The notes under the pieces were generated by a model. That model was not told where the DNA came from, ran no database searches, and was given only the letters and a program-made list of their open reading frames with translations. DNA of 64,000 nucleotides from DATBFU01 sp035498405 (lineage in GTDB: Bacteria > Acidobacteriota > Thermoanaerobaculia > UBA5066 > Gp7-AA6), in contig DATKAE010000132.1 in the NCBI GenBank assembly GCA_035498405.1, forward strand, positions 1 to 64,000. Direction: 5' to 3'. Of this stretch, positions 18,830 through 27,105 are shown in pieces. Made by a program: the position numbers and the translations under genes. Position 1 is the first letter of the stretch, and each line of letters starts with the position of its first letter.

Positions 18830-20584
18830 ATGAGCAGCCCGATGCCCCGGGAGGAAGTTCTCCTGCAGTCCCCGATCCGATCCCTCCTGATGGGGCGGGT
18901 GCCCGAGGATCTCCTCTTCCCGTTTCCCGAGGTCTCGCCTTCTGAGCAAGAAACCGTCGGCGTGTTCCTCGACTCCTTTCGGAGTTTCGCCCGCGATCAC
19001 ATCGATTCGCGGAAGATCGAAAAGGAGCACCGCATCTCGGAGGACGTGATCAAGGGTTTGGCCGAGCTCGGCGTGTTCGGCATGACGGTCCCCGAAGCCT
19101 ACGGCGGATACGGGTTCTCCTCCTCGGCCTACTGCCGCGTGATGGAGGAGATCGGAACGACCGACGCATCCCTCGGGATCCTCGTCGGCGGGCATCAGTC
19201 GATCGGGATGAAGGGGCTGGTTCTCTTCGGCACCGACGCGCAGAAGAAGAAGTGGCTGCCCGCGCTCGCCGCCGGGGAAATGATCGCGGCGTTCGCGTTG
19301 ACCGAACCCGAGGCGGGGTCCGACGCCGCGTCGATCAAGACGACGGCGGTTTACGACGAAGCGACCGACACCTTCGTCTTGAACGGCAACAAGCACTGGA
19401 TTTCCAACGGCGGCTTCGCCCAGTTCTTCACGGTATTCGCGCGCGACGTCAAGCTCGGCGCGAAGGACGCCCATCGCGGGATTACGGCCTTCGTCGTGAC
19501 GAAGGACCTCGAAGGGGTGGAGCCCGGCCGCGAGGAGCAGAAGCTGGGGCTCAAGGGCTCTTCGACCGTCCCGATCACGCTGACCAACGTGCGCGTGCCG
19601 TCGTTCCACGTCCTCGGCGCGCGCGGCCAGGGTTTCAAGATCGCCGTCGAGATCCTGAACGCGGGGCGGACCTCGCTCGGCGCGGGGTGTATCGGGGGCT
19701 CGAAGGCGATGATCCGGGCGGCCGCCCAACACGCCACGCAGCGCCGGCAGTTCCAGACGCGCATCGCGGACTTCGAGATGATCCGCGCGAAGTTCGCCCG
19801 GATGGTCGTCAACACCTACGCGCTCGAGTCGATGGTGTACCTGACGGCCGGTCTGGTCGACCGCGGGCTGCCCGACTACTCGCTCGAAGGGGCCTGCTGC
19901 AAGGTCTTCGGCACCGAAGCGGCCTGGCAAACCATCAACGACGCCCTGCAGATCGCGGGCGGAAACGGCTTCATGGAGGAGTACCCGTACGAGCGGGCGC
20001 TGCGCGATTCGCGCATCAACATGATCTTCGAGGGGACCAACGAAATCCTGCGGGCGCTCGTGACTCTGTCCGGGATGCGCGACGCCGGAGAGGACCTGCA
20101 GGAGGTCGCGCGAGCTCTGAAGGCGCCGCTCTCCTCCATCGGCGTCCTCTCGGACTACGCGGGGAGGAAGATACGCGGCTACGTCGCGCCGGGCCGGTTG
20201 GAGAAGGTCGTGCCGGAACTCCAGCGAGAGGGCGAGGCCGTTTGCCGGTACACGGCCGCTACCGCGGGCGCCGTCGAGACGCTGCTGCGAAAGTACGGCA
20301 AGGGCGTGCTCGGCAAGGAGTATCACCAGGAACGGCTGGCCAACGTGGCAATCGATCTGTACGCCTGCCTCGCGGTCCTCTCGAGGTCGACCGCCGGGGC
20401 CGCCCGGGACGGGAGCGGGAAGGCCGCTCAGGAAGTGCTTCTGGCAAAGGCCTTCGTTCGAGGCGCCAAGTACCGGATGGTCGGTCACTTGAAGGAGATG
20501 GACAAGAACCGGGATGCCGACCAGACGGCAATCTCGGAGCTCGCCTACACGGGCCTCGCCTACCCCTGCGACTACTGGGTGTGA
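18830..20584 (+). CDS. fadE: Acyl-CoA dehydrogenase (long, VLCAD-like)
   Basis: The protein has 584 residues with a strong SD (GGAGG) before the ATG at 18830. The N-terminal helical, middle beta and C-terminal helical ACAD domains are all seen: AFALTEPEAGSDAAS and NGNKHWISNGG for FAD/substrate contact, GRTSLGAGCIGG, and IFEGTNEILRA carrying the region of the catalytic Glu. The extra ~180 C-terminal residues make it a VLCAD/ACAD9-like long form rather than a ~380-residue short-chain enzyme. It performs the first, FAD-dependent oxidation of acyl-CoA, passing electrons to ETF (not encoded in this window). It closes the operon that begins at 13562. A perfect GC hairpin follows the stop codon. Confidence 0.9.
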   Translation: MSSPMPREEVLLQSPIRSLLMGRVPEDLLFPFPEVSPSEQETVGVFLDSFRSFARDHIDSRKIEKEHRISEDVIKGLAELGVFGMTVPEAYGGYGFSSSAYCRVMEEIGTTDASLGILVGGHQSIGMKGLVLFGTDAQKKKWLPALAAGEMIAAFALTEPEAGSDAASIKTTAVYDEATDTFVLNGNKHWISNGGFAQFFTVFARDVKLGAKDAHRGITAFVVTKDLEGVEPGREEQKLGLKGSSTVPITLTNVRVPSFHVLGARGQGFKIAVEILNAGRTSLGAGCIGGSKAMIRAAAQHATQRRQFQTRIADFEMIRAKFARMVVNTYALESMVYLTAGLVDRGLPDYSLEGACCKVFGTEAAWQTINDALQIAGGNGFMEEYPYERALRDSRINMIFEGTNEILRALVTLSGMRDAGEDLQEVARALKAPLSSIGVLSDYAGRKIRGYVAPGRLEKVVPELQREGEAVCRYTAATAGAVETLLRKYGKGVLGKEYHQERLANVAIDLYACLAVLSRSTAGAARDGSGKAAQEVLLAKAFVRGAKYRMVGHLKEMDKNRDADQTAISELAYTGLAYPCDYWV

Positions 20585-20587
20585 GCG

Positions 20588-20609
20588 CGGCGCGGAGCCG
20601 GCCGCGCCG
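20588..20609 (+). terminator. GC-rich hairpin after the beta-oxidation operon
   Basis: An 8-base perfect stem (CGGCGCGG / CCGCGCCG) with a 6-base loop begins four bases after the stop of the acyl-CoA dehydrogenase gene. There is no U-tract, so it may stabilise the 3' end or act as a weak or factor-assisted terminator rather than a classical intrinsic one. Confidence 0.35.
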
Positions 20610-20678
20610 GCGAGCCCGGCTCGGTCCTCTCGCCCGGGTGCGGACTATCATCCCGCCCGGCGCTCGGGAGGAGTCTCC

Positions 20679-21170
20679 ATGGCCATTCGCATCCTGATCA
20701 CGGGCGGAACCTTCGACAAGGAATACGACGAGCTCGCCGGCACGCTCTTCTTCAAGGACACGCACATTCAGGAAATGCTCCGGCTGGGTCGCTGCCGGTT
20801 GGACGTGGCGGTGCGCACCGTGATGATGGTGGACAGCCTCGAGATGACCGACGCCGATCGGGAGACGATCCTCGCCAACTGCCGGCAGGCTCCCGAGACG
20901 CAGGTCGTGATCACGCACGGGACCGACACGATGGTGGAGACGGCGCGCTGGATCGCGGCGGGCGGAACCGAGAAGACGGTCGTCCTGACCGGCGCGATGG
21001 TTCCCTACGCGTTCGGCAGCTCCGACGGGCTCTTCAATCTGGGAAGCGCGCTCTCCTTCGTCCAGGTTCTGCCCCCCGGCGTCTACATTGCGAGCAACGG
21101 CAAGTGCTTTCCGGCCGCTCGCGTGCGCAAGAACAAGGCCCTCGGCATCTTCGAGGACACTCCGGCCTAG
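20679..21170 (+). CDS. Single-domain asparaginase-like protein
   Basis: The protein has 163 residues from the ATG at 20679 (SD GGGAGGAG). It matches only the N-terminal catalytic domain of type I/II L-asparaginases. Both catalytic Thr motifs are present: ITGGTFDKE for the nucleophile loop and THGTDTM for the second Thr with its Asp. TGAMVPYAFGSSDG follows, as in true asparaginases. The C-terminal domain, which in the usual ~320-residue enzyme completes the active site of the partner subunit, is absent, and the ORF ends cleanly. Short asparaginase-domain proteins of this size occur in other bacteria; their activity is not established. It overlaps the convergent thiD stop by four bases. Confidence 0.75.
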   Translation: MAIRILITGGTFDKEYDELAGTLFFKDTHIQEMLRLGRCRLDVAVRTVMMVDSLEMTDADRETILANCRQAPETQVVITHGTDTMVETARWIAAGGTEKTVVLTGAMVPYAFGSSDGLFNLGSALSFVQVLPPGVYIASNGKCFPAARVRKNKALGIFEDTPA

Positions 21171-21973
21171 CGTCGGCGTCCCGGGAAGTGGTCGGGCACG
21201 CCAAAACCTCGGCCGGGGAAGAGCCCTTCTCGGAGCCCGGCGCGCAGATACGCGATGGCCCGCTCGATGGATTCGTCGAGGGGTCGCCCGAGGGCCAGGT
21301 TGGCGGCGATCGCGGAGGACAAGGTGCAGCCGGTCCCATGGCTGGCCCGTGTGCGCAGTCGCGGCGCGGCGAAGACGGTGAAGCACTGGCCGTCGAAGAG
21401 CAGGTCGCGGACCTCCTTGCTGCGGGAGTGTCCGCCCTTGATGAGAACGGCGCGGGGCCCCTTGTCGGCGATGATTCCGGCCGCGAGGCGGCGGTCGGCC
21501 TCCGTGCTCACGCGGATTCCGGCGAGAACCTCCGCCTCTGGCAGGTTCGGCGTGACCAGGTCGGCGAGCGGTAGAAGGCGCGTCTCGAGGCTCGAGAGCG
21601 CCCCTCGAGAGAGAAGGCGCGCTCCGGACTTCGCCACCATGACGGGGTCCAACACGACGTTGAACGCCTTCCAACGCGAAAGTCCCGCGGCGACAGCTCG
21701 AATCTGCGACGCGCCGAACAGCATGCCGATCTTGACCGCACGCGGCCGAAAGTCCGAGAAGACGGCGTCGAGCTGTCTCCGGAGAAAGCGGGGCGAAAGG
21801 GTCTCGATCGCGGTCACTTCGCGGGTGTTCTGGGCGGTTGCCGCCGCGAGAACCGTCGTGCCGTGGACGCCGTGAGCCGCGAACGTGAGCAGATCGGCCT
21901 GTATCCCGGCGCCTCCGCCGGAGTCCGAGGAGGCGATCGTCAGAGCCGATGGGAGCCGTCGCGTTCCCGCCAT
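21167..21973 (-). CDS. thiD: Hydroxymethylpyrimidine / phosphomethylpyrimidine kinase
   Basis: The protein has 268 residues and a ribokinase-like fold. ThiD phosphorylates HMP and then HMP-P to HMP-PP for thiamine synthesis. Motifs seen: ALTIASSDSGGGAGIQADL at the N-terminus, the substrate segment HGVHGTTVLAAATAQN, VVLDPVMVAKSG, TPNLPEAE, VLIKGGH, and the anion-hole/catalytic segment SHGTGCTLSSAIAANLALG. No other thiamine gene is adjacent and I see no TPP riboswitch in the short gap upstream, which it shares divergently with the Fe-S protein gene (ATG 21988). Confidence 0.9.
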   Translation of the reverse strand: MAGTRRLPSALTIASSDSGGGAGIQADLLTFAAHGVHGTTVLAAATAQNTREVTAIETLSPRFLRRQLDAVFSDFRPRAVKIGMLFGASQIRAVAAGLSRWKAFNVVLDPVMVAKSGARLLSRGALSSLETRLLPLADLVTPNLPEAEVLAGIRVSTEADRRLAAGIIADKGPRAVLIKGGHSRSKEVRDLLFDGQCFTVFAAPRLRTRASHGTGCTLSSAIAANLALGRPLDESIERAIAYLRAGLREGLFPGRGFGVPDHFPGRRR

Positions 21974-21987
21974 ACAATCGAGATCCT

Positions 21988-22293
21988 ATGACCTTGGCGC
22001 CGCTGACGATCACCCCGGCCGCCGCGGCCCGCCTGAAGAAGGAGAGCGACTTCACGCGCGCCGCACTGACCGTGCGCTACCTGCTCGGCTGCGGCGGGAC
22101 GGGCTTTCGGATCACGGTCGAGGAGAACCCGCCCGACGAGGGGCATCGCTTCGAGGTCTCGGAGGTCCCCGTCGTCATGGACAACGAGGCGTTCGCGCGG
22201 CTCCAGGGCGCCGTGCTCGACATCGACCCGGATCCTTCCGGCGAGGGATACCGCCTCGAGCACCCCAACGCCGTTCTGACGACTTTCTGCTGA
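21988..22293 (+). CDS. HesB/IscA-like A-type iron-sulfur carrier-like protein, atypical Cys set
   Basis: The protein has 101 residues from the ATG at 21988, 14 bases from the divergent thiD start. The order of elements is that of the HesB/IscA family: ITPAAAARLKK, a central LGCGGTGFRITVEE in place of GGCSGFxY, VVMDNEAFARLQGAVLDID, and the terminal EGYRLEHPNA. The usual C-terminal C-G-C motif is missing: the protein stops at TTFC, leaving Cys35 and Cys101 only. It may bind iron or a cluster in a different way, or have another role. The family call rests on overall pattern. Confidence 0.65.
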   Translation: MTLAPLTITPAAAARLKKESDFTRAALTVRYLLGCGGTGFRITVEENPPDEGHRFEVSEVPVVMDNEAFARLQGAVLDIDPDPSGEGYRLEHPNAVLTTFC

Positions 22294-22299
22294 CCGCCT

Positions 22300-22740
22300 T
22301 TACGCTCGGGGGATCGGGCGCACTCGCAGCAGCTCGTTCCAGAGGAAGAGCGGCCCGACCAACAGGTGAGCGAGGTTTCGGAAGAAAGCGGGGCGATTCT
22401 TCTCGAAGCCGGCGTGTCCGATCGCCTGGAAGGCCCAGCCGATCACGAAGGCGAGCGCCCCGACGCGCCATTCCGCGACCGCCCGCGCGAGCAGGTCGAA
22501 TAGCAGGGCTTCGGCAAACATGGTCAGCGCGAGCGGGACGTTCAACGAAAGATCGAACAACACCATCGCCGCAATCAGCACCTCCGCCCCGGTCCAGGGA
22601 GTGACGGGCAGCCGGAGCTCGAGAAGCATCGCGATGGCGCCATAGAGAATCAGCGTAATTCCCAGGGCGTGACACACGAGGTTCCCCCGCGTGCGGTGGG
22701 ACGAAGCGTAATCGGCCAGCAGCCCGTCGAGGCGGTTCAT
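22300..22740 (-). CDS. Mpo1-like (DUF962) membrane protein
   Basis: The protein has 146 residues with about four hydrophobic helices. Family marks of Mpo1/YGL010w (DUF962) are clear: an N-terminal Y-x2-S-H...N-x3-H-x2-G pattern (YASSHRTRGNLVCHALGI, His15 and His24) and a late QAIGHAGFEKNRPAFF with another conserved His. Yeast Mpo1 is an Fe(II) dioxygenase in alpha-oxidation of 2-hydroxy fatty acids; the His residues are the proposed iron ligands. Whether the bacterial protein does the same is inference, but it lies 1.7 kb from the beta-oxidation operon. It is transcribed divergently from the alcohol dehydrogenase gene at 22776. Confidence 0.75.
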   Translation of the reverse strand: MNRLDGLLADYASSHRTRGNLVCHALGITLILYGAIAMLLELRLPVTPWTGAEVLIAAMVLFDLSLNVPLALTMFAEALLFDLLARAVAEWRVGALAFVIGWAFQAIGHAGFEKNRPAFFRNLAHLLVGPLFLWNELLRVRPIPRA

Positions 22741-22775
22741 CGGCCCCGCTCAGAATAGGACAGAATCGAGCCTCC

Positions 22776-23771
22776 ATGAGAGCCATGTGGCTGGAATCGG
22801 TCGGTCCGGCCGAGGCCTTGCCGCTTCGGGAGGTCTCGCGGCCGCAGCCCCGTGCGCGGCCGGGCGAGGTAGTCCTCGCGGTCGAGGCGTGTGGCGTTTG
22901 CCGAACCGACCTGCACATCCTCGAGGGGGAGGTGCCGGCGGCTCTGCCGTTGGTGCCTGGCCATCAGGCGGCGGGTCGGATTGCCGAGGTCGGGGAGGGT
23001 GTCGTCGGTTTGGTGGCGGGGGAGGCCGTCGGCGTCGGATGGGTCGCTTCGACGTGCGGGGAGTGCCGGTTCTGCCGGTCGGCTCGCGAGAATCTCTGCC
23101 CCGCGGCGACCTTCACCGGAAGAGATCGCGACGGCGGCTATGCCGAGCGGATGGCGGCCAATGCGGGCTGGGTCTACCGGCTGCCGGCGGGATTCTCGGC
23201 GCGCGAGGCGGCCCCGCTGCTTTGCGCGGGAATCATCGGCTACCGGACGCTTCGGCTGTCAGGCGTTCGCCCGGGGGGCCGCCTGGGTCTATTCGGATTC
23301 GGTGCCTCGGCGCACCTGGCGATTCAGGTGGCGCTCCACTGGGGCTGTGAGGTCTTCGCCTTCACGCGCGAGTCGCACCACCGCGAGCTCGCCCGCGGCC
23401 TGGGAGCGGTCTGGGCCGGCGACACGTTCGACGATCCCGGAGTTGCCCTGGACGCCGCGGCGACTTTCGCGCCGGCGGGCGAGGTCGTCGTGGCGGCGCT
23501 GTCGCGCCTCGACCGGGGCGCGACCGTCGCGGTCAACGCGATTCACATGACCCCCGTTCCGAGCCTCGAGTACGAGAGGCTCTACGGCGAGCGCGGCGTG
23601 CGCAGCGTCATGAACTACACGCGCCGCGACGCCGATGAGTTCCTGGAGCTCGCGGCGAGGGTGCCGATCCGCGCCCAGACGGAGCTCTACGGGTTGGAGG
23701 AGGCGGGCGAGGCGCTCCGGCGCATCAAGCAAGGAGAGGTCCGCGGCGCCGCGGTGCTGGCGATCGGCTAG
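22776..23771 (+). CDS. Zinc-dependent alcohol dehydrogenase family protein
   Basis: The protein has 331 residues and is a medium-chain dehydrogenase with both zinc sites. Catalytic Zn ligands are in CGVCRTDLH and PGHQAAG; the structural Zn lobe has CGECRFCRSARENLC. The nucleotide-binding part carries LGLFGFGASAHLAIQ, a slightly altered GxGxxG. The overall arrangement (VPGHQAAGRI..., GGYAERM, CAGIIGYRTL) matches the AdhA/YhdH-like zinc ADH group that oxidises primary alcohols or reduces aldehydes. It sits alone between the divergent Mpo1-like gene and the convergent M16 gene. Confidence 0.85.
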   Translation: MRAMWLESVGPAEALPLREVSRPQPRARPGEVVLAVEACGVCRTDLHILEGEVPAALPLVPGHQAAGRIAEVGEGVVGLVAGEAVGVGWVASTCGECRFCRSARENLCPAATFTGRDRDGGYAERMAANAGWVYRLPAGFSAREAAPLLCAGIIGYRTLRLSGVRPGGRLGLFGFGASAHLAIQVALHWGCEVFAFTRESHHRELARGLGAVWAGDTFDDPGVALDAAATFAPAGEVVVAALSRLDRGATVAVNAIHMTPVPSLEYERLYGERGVRSVMNYTRRDADEFLELAARVPIRAQTELYGLEEAGEALRRIKQGEVRGAAVLAIG

Positions 23772-23804
23772 GTCCTCCCTTCACGGAGCGGCCGGCATGC
23801 CCGG

Positions 23805-26660
23805 TCAGTTGGCGAAGACCTGATCGACGGGGGTGATCCTGACGTTCTCGGGCTTGAGGCCGAGCCTCCGGGCGCCGATGACCTTGTCCTCGTCCAGGAG
23901 CGCCGCCGCCTTCTCGCCGTCGTATCGAATCGGGGAGAAAGCGTCGGAGACGAGCCGTTCCCGCAGTCCCTTCGCGTCCTTCGTGACGATGACGACGGAC
24001 AGGTCTTTGGCCGAGAGGTGTTTGCGAATCGCGGCGTTGACGTCGGCGAGCGTCAGCTTGCCCAATTGCTCCCGCATGTACGAGGTGAACTCGCCGATGC
24101 CGTACCAGCGGGAATCCAGCGCGTATCCGAGCTGCTGATTCTGCGTCGCCGTCATCACGTAGACGTTCTTCCTCAAGTAGTTTCGGGTGCTCTCGAACTC
24201 TTCCTGGGTCAACCCGTTCTGGACGAGCTTCTCGAGCTCGACCACGGCGATTCGAAGCGCCATATGGGCGTTCTCGGGCACGACCGGGCGGATCCAGATC
24301 TCGAAGATCTGCGCGCGCCGGGCGAGGTTGGGGGAAGGGAAGAACTGGAACATGCCGCGGGGGAAGGCCTCGATGTAGGCATAATCACCGTAATTCATCC
24401 CGCGCGTCTCGCGGATGCGCTGGTAGAGATGCGAGACGGAGGAGCGGTGCTCGCCGAGCCAAGTGCGCGCGACCCAGAGCGCGGCGAAGTCCGGCGAGGA
24501 GCGCGTCACGCTGGTCGGATGCCCCAGGGAGATCGCGGTGGCGCGCGTTTCCTTTTCGATGATCTCGACCTGCATCCCGTCGGGCCGGCGCCCGACGACA
24601 CCCTGCGGGGGGGCAAGAGCGGGCCCCTGCGGTAGCCGGGCGAGCTCGCTTCCGAGCCGCTCGCGCATCGCCTCCGGCGCGTCCCCGGCGAGGCCGACCG
24701 TCAGCGCGGCACGGGTATAGGCACGCCGCACGAACTCTCGGACGTCTTCGAGCGTGATCGACCGGATTCCGGCCACCGTGCCGAGCACCGGATGACCGTA
24801 CGGAGTCCCGGCGAAGACGTTGGCCTGGAGCCTCTCTTTTCCGAGCTCCTCTTCGTTGTTGCCGCGCAGGTCTTCCGTCAGGGCGTTCAACTGCGCATCC
24901 TTGAGGCGTTGAAAGTCGTCCTCCCGAAAGCCGGGGTCGAGCAGCTGCGGCAAGACGACCTCCAGGAAGGCCTTCCAGTTGTCGCGGTCGACCGAGCCCG
25001 TGAAGGTCGTCATCTCCTTGTCGACCTGGTCGTTGAACGTCCCGGCCATGGGGTAGAGAGCCTTGTTGATCTCGTCGATGCGCCGCTCCTTCGAGCCCGC
25101 CTGCGCGATCATCGCCGCCGCCAGGGCCGAGAGCCCCTCCTTCCCTCTGGGGTCATAGGCCGAGCCGACGGTGAAGAGGAGCTTGACGTTCAACTGCGGC
25201 AGCGAGGTCTTCTGGACCAGGAAATTGACGTCGGCGGCGGAGGCGGCCTTCGGGGCGAATGTCGAGAGGGACGGCAGGTTCGCCATGTCTGCCGGCATGG
25301 CGTCCTTCGAGAGTGTGGCCACGACGAGGTTGGAGTCGGTGAAGTAGGTCTTCGCGACGGCCTGCAGGTCCTCGGGGGTCAAGGACGCGTAGACGCGGTA
25401 GAGCTTGTTCAGCGTGTCGTAGTCGCGCGTGTACCGGACGAAGCGGGCGAGTGTCGCGGCGATCGTCTCGGTGTTGTCGAGGCGGCGGGAAAAGCTGTAC
25501 CGGGCGTTGGATTTGGCTTCTGCGAGCCGCTTCGGGTCGACCGGGGCCGCGAGTGCCGCCGCGTAGGTGGCCAGAATCTGGTTTCGCACGTCGACGGTGT
25601 CCTCGAGCTTCTTGACCCTGGCGTAGACGGTCACGAGCGACGGATCCTGGGTCGCGCCGGTGTCGTAAGAGAGCTGGTCGACCTTCTGCTCGGTCTCGAC
25701 CAGCTTCTTGTGAAGATCGGAGGTCTCGCCGAAGCAGAGGTTGAAGAGGAGATCGGTTGCCGCGTAGTCCGTCCGCGTGTCGGAGAAGGCCGGCCCGTGA
25801 AACGCCACCGAGACCCAGGGCAGCGTGGGACTGGACCAGGAGACGTGCGTGTAGACGGGCCCGCGGGCCGGGGGCTCCGTGGGAATGGCCGCCTTGTACT
25901 GTCCGGGGCTCCATTTACCCCAGTACTTCTCGACCAGGCCGAAGACTCCGGCCGCATCGACGTCGCCCGCCACGATGATCGTCGTGTACTCGGGCCGATA
26001 CCAGCGGCGGAAGAATTCCTTCGAGTAGTCGTACTGGTTGGGCATGTCTTCGATGTCCTTCAGGAACCCCATCGTCGTGTGCTTGTAGGTATGGGTCGTG
26101 AAGGCGTGCTCGTGTTGGACCTCGTCGAGTTTCACGAGCGGGTTGGCGCTGTTCTTGTTGTACTCGCCCAAGACGGCTCGCGTTTCGGTCTTGAAGCCGG
26201 CCGTGTCGTAGGAGAGGTTCTGAAAGCGGTCGGCCTCGACCCGGAGCATCAGCTCGAGGTCCTCCTTCGAGAAGGTGGTGTGGTAGTTGGTGAAATCGTC
26301 CGTCGTGTAGGCATTCTGGCGGGCGCCCACCTGCGTGAGAATCCCCTGATACTTGTCGGGGGGATAGTCCGGCGTTCCCCGAAACATCATGTGCTCGAAG
26401 AGGTGGGCGAAGCCGGACTTGCCGGGCTCGACCTCGTTTCGGGAACCCGTCTGCACCGGGATCTGGAGCGACACGAGGTTGGGGAAGCCGGTCGGCACGA
26501 CGATGACCTTCAAGCCGTTGGGGAGAAGCTTCTCGGCGGCCGCGAAGCGCAGCACATCGGGGGTGTCCGGCGCCTTCTTCGACGCCGGGTCCTTCTTCGA
26601 CGAGGCGGCCATCGCGGCCAGGACGGTCAAGAGTGCGGTAGCGATCGGGATTCGAAGCAT
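23805..26660 (-). CDS. Exported M16 (pitrilysin-family) zinc metallopeptidase
   Basis: The protein has 951 residues from the ATG at 26660 (GAGGAG upstream), with a signal peptide (IATALLTVLAAMAASS). The N-terminal half has the inverted zinc motif H-L-F-E-H at residues 86-90 and the distal Glu in RAVLGEYNK about 78 residues later. The C-terminal half is a second M16 unit without the motif (starts near VKLLFTVGSAYDPRGKEG), the usual clamshell partner. M16 enzymes degrade small unfolded peptides in the periplasm or extracellular space. It is a complete fused two-unit form, as in FusC/PqqL-like proteins. It lies divergent to the small peptide gene at 26918, separated by 257 bases. Confidence 0.9.
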   Translation of the reverse strand: MLRIPIATALLTVLAAMAASSKKDPASKKAPDTPDVLRFAAAEKLLPNGLKVIVVPTGFPNLVSLQIPVQTGSRNEVEPGKSGFAHLFEHMMFRGTPDYPPDKYQGILTQVGARQNAYTTDDFTNYHTTFSKEDLELMLRVEADRFQNLSYDTAGFKTETRAVLGEYNKNSANPLVKLDEVQHEHAFTTHTYKHTTMGFLKDIEDMPNQYDYSKEFFRRWYRPEYTTIIVAGDVDAAGVFGLVEKYWGKWSPGQYKAAIPTEPPARGPVYTHVSWSSPTLPWVSVAFHGPAFSDTRTDYAATDLLFNLCFGETSDLHKKLVETEQKVDQLSYDTGATQDPSLVTVYARVKKLEDTVDVRNQILATYAAALAAPVDPKRLAEAKSNARYSFSRRLDNTETIAATLARFVRYTRDYDTLNKLYRVYASLTPEDLQAVAKTYFTDSNLVVATLSKDAMPADMANLPSLSTFAPKAASAADVNFLVQKTSLPQLNVKLLFTVGSAYDPRGKEGLSALAAAMIAQAGSKERRIDEINKALYPMAGTFNDQVDKEMTTFTGSVDRDNWKAFLEVVLPQLLDPGFREDDFQRLKDAQLNALTEDLRGNNEEELGKERLQANVFAGTPYGHPVLGTVAGIRSITLEDVREFVRRAYTRAALTVGLAGDAPEAMRERLGSELARLPQGPALAPPQGVVGRRPDGMQVEIIEKETRATAISLGHPTSVTRSSPDFAALWVARTWLGEHRSSVSHLYQRIRETRGMNYGDYAYIEAFPRGMFQFFPSPNLARRAQIFEIWIRPVVPENAHMALRIAVVELEKLVQNGLTQEEFESTRNYLRKNVYVMTATQNQQLGYALDSRWYGIGEFTSYMREQLGKLTLADVNAAIRKHLSAKDLSVVIVTKDAKGLRERLVSDAFSPIRYDGEKAAALLDEDKVIGARRLGLKPENVRITPVDQVFAN

Positions 26661-26847
26661 GATGCGGCTCCTCTGGCGGCAATCTCGGGCCGCGGTGGCT
26701 AGAGTCGTCGAGATCCGGACAATCCGTTCATTTGCAACAGCTTGACAACGCGCCGGGTTCCTCGTCCATTCCGAGATCCGCCCGCGATGCCTCGTTGGGA
26801 TGTCGGCGAAGGGGAAACTTCTTCCGATACCCTCGGGGCCGATTTGT

Positions 26848-26857
26848 GATCCAATTC
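26848..26857 (+). promoter_or_regulatory. Shared motif GAT(C/T)CAATTC, upstream copy
   Basis: GATCCAATTC lies 60 bases before the small peptide gene. The same element recurs as GATTCAATTC at 27108-27117, beside the start of the sigma-like gene. Over 14 positions (26844-26857 and 27104-27117) 11 bases agree. Both copies stand out as A/T-rich islands in GC-rich sequence. They could be binding sites of a common regulator; the evidence is positional only. Confidence 0.3.
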
Positions 26858-26878
26858 AGAGAGATTTCGTTCGCAGTG

Positions 26879-26895
26879 GCTCGGAGAACCCGAGC
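26879..26895 (+). other. Short hairpin in the leader of the peptide gene
   Basis: A 6-base perfect stem GCTCGG / CCGAGC with a 5-base loop ends 22 bases before the ATG at 26918 and just ahead of its AAGGAG ribosome site. It could modulate translation or mRNA stability. Confidence 0.3.
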
Positions 26896-26917
26896 GTTTC
26901 GGTGAAAGGAGACGACG

Positions 26918-27025
26918 ATGGCTTCTTCCTCCACTCCCGCCCGGCTTCCTGAGCGTCAACCCGCTCGGCCGGAGAAGAAGACGACGCGGTTCGTCATCAA
27001 GATCGGCGGCATCATCCCGACCTAG
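26918..27025 (+). CDS. Small peptide gene, 35 residues, unknown function
   Basis: The ATG at 26918 has a good AAGGAG site nine bases upstream, and the ORF ends with TAG at 27023-27025. The product has 35 residues: a Ser/Pro/Arg-rich, probably disordered first half and a basic then hydrophobic tail (KKTTRFVIKIGGIIPT). There is no Cys, no signal peptide and no leader GG cleavage site in a standard position, although a GG precedes the last four residues. It lies 80 bases upstream of the sigma-like and TPR genes on the same strand, and a near-identical 10-base motif precedes both. It could be a signalling peptide, a RiPP-like precursor or a regulatory leader; no maturation enzyme is adjacent. Confidence 0.5.
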   Translation: MASSSTPARLPERQPARPEKKTTRFVIKIGGIIPT

Positions 27026-27083
27026 CCGCGTCGGCGCGGTTCGTAGCCAGCCCTTTCCACCCCCACGTTCGTGCCCTTTGAGG

Positions 27084-27096
27084 CACCACGGTGGTG
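27084..27096. repeat. Palindrome CACCAC-G-GTGGTG (candidate operator)
   Basis: A perfect 6+1+6 inverted repeat ends ten bases before the TTG start at 27106, and eleven bases before the second copy of the GAT(C/T)CAATTC motif. Its position between the peptide gene and the sigma-like gene fits an operator or a small mRNA hairpin. Confidence 0.35.
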
Positions 27097-27105
27097 GTGT
27101 AACCT

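Noticed and set aside
16229..20488. A 1419-codon open frame on the minus strand, and many other long antisense frames (for example 431-2191, 39132-41555, 45946-47817)
   Set aside because: They lie opposite genes with complete family motifs and have low-complexity, Arg-rich composition; they are by-products of high GC at the third codon position.
22291..22320. TGA after the TTFC codons of the A-type protein as a selenocysteine codon, with a 6-base stem shortly after it
   Set aside because: The stem has an unsuitable loop and distance for a bacterial SECIS, the following frame shows no family sequence, and the convergent gene occupies the region.
26742..26770. TTGACA-N17-TCCATT on the plus strand as the promoter of the small peptide gene
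   Set aside because: The -10 box matches only three bases and the site is about 150 bases from the ATG; kept only as a remote possibility.
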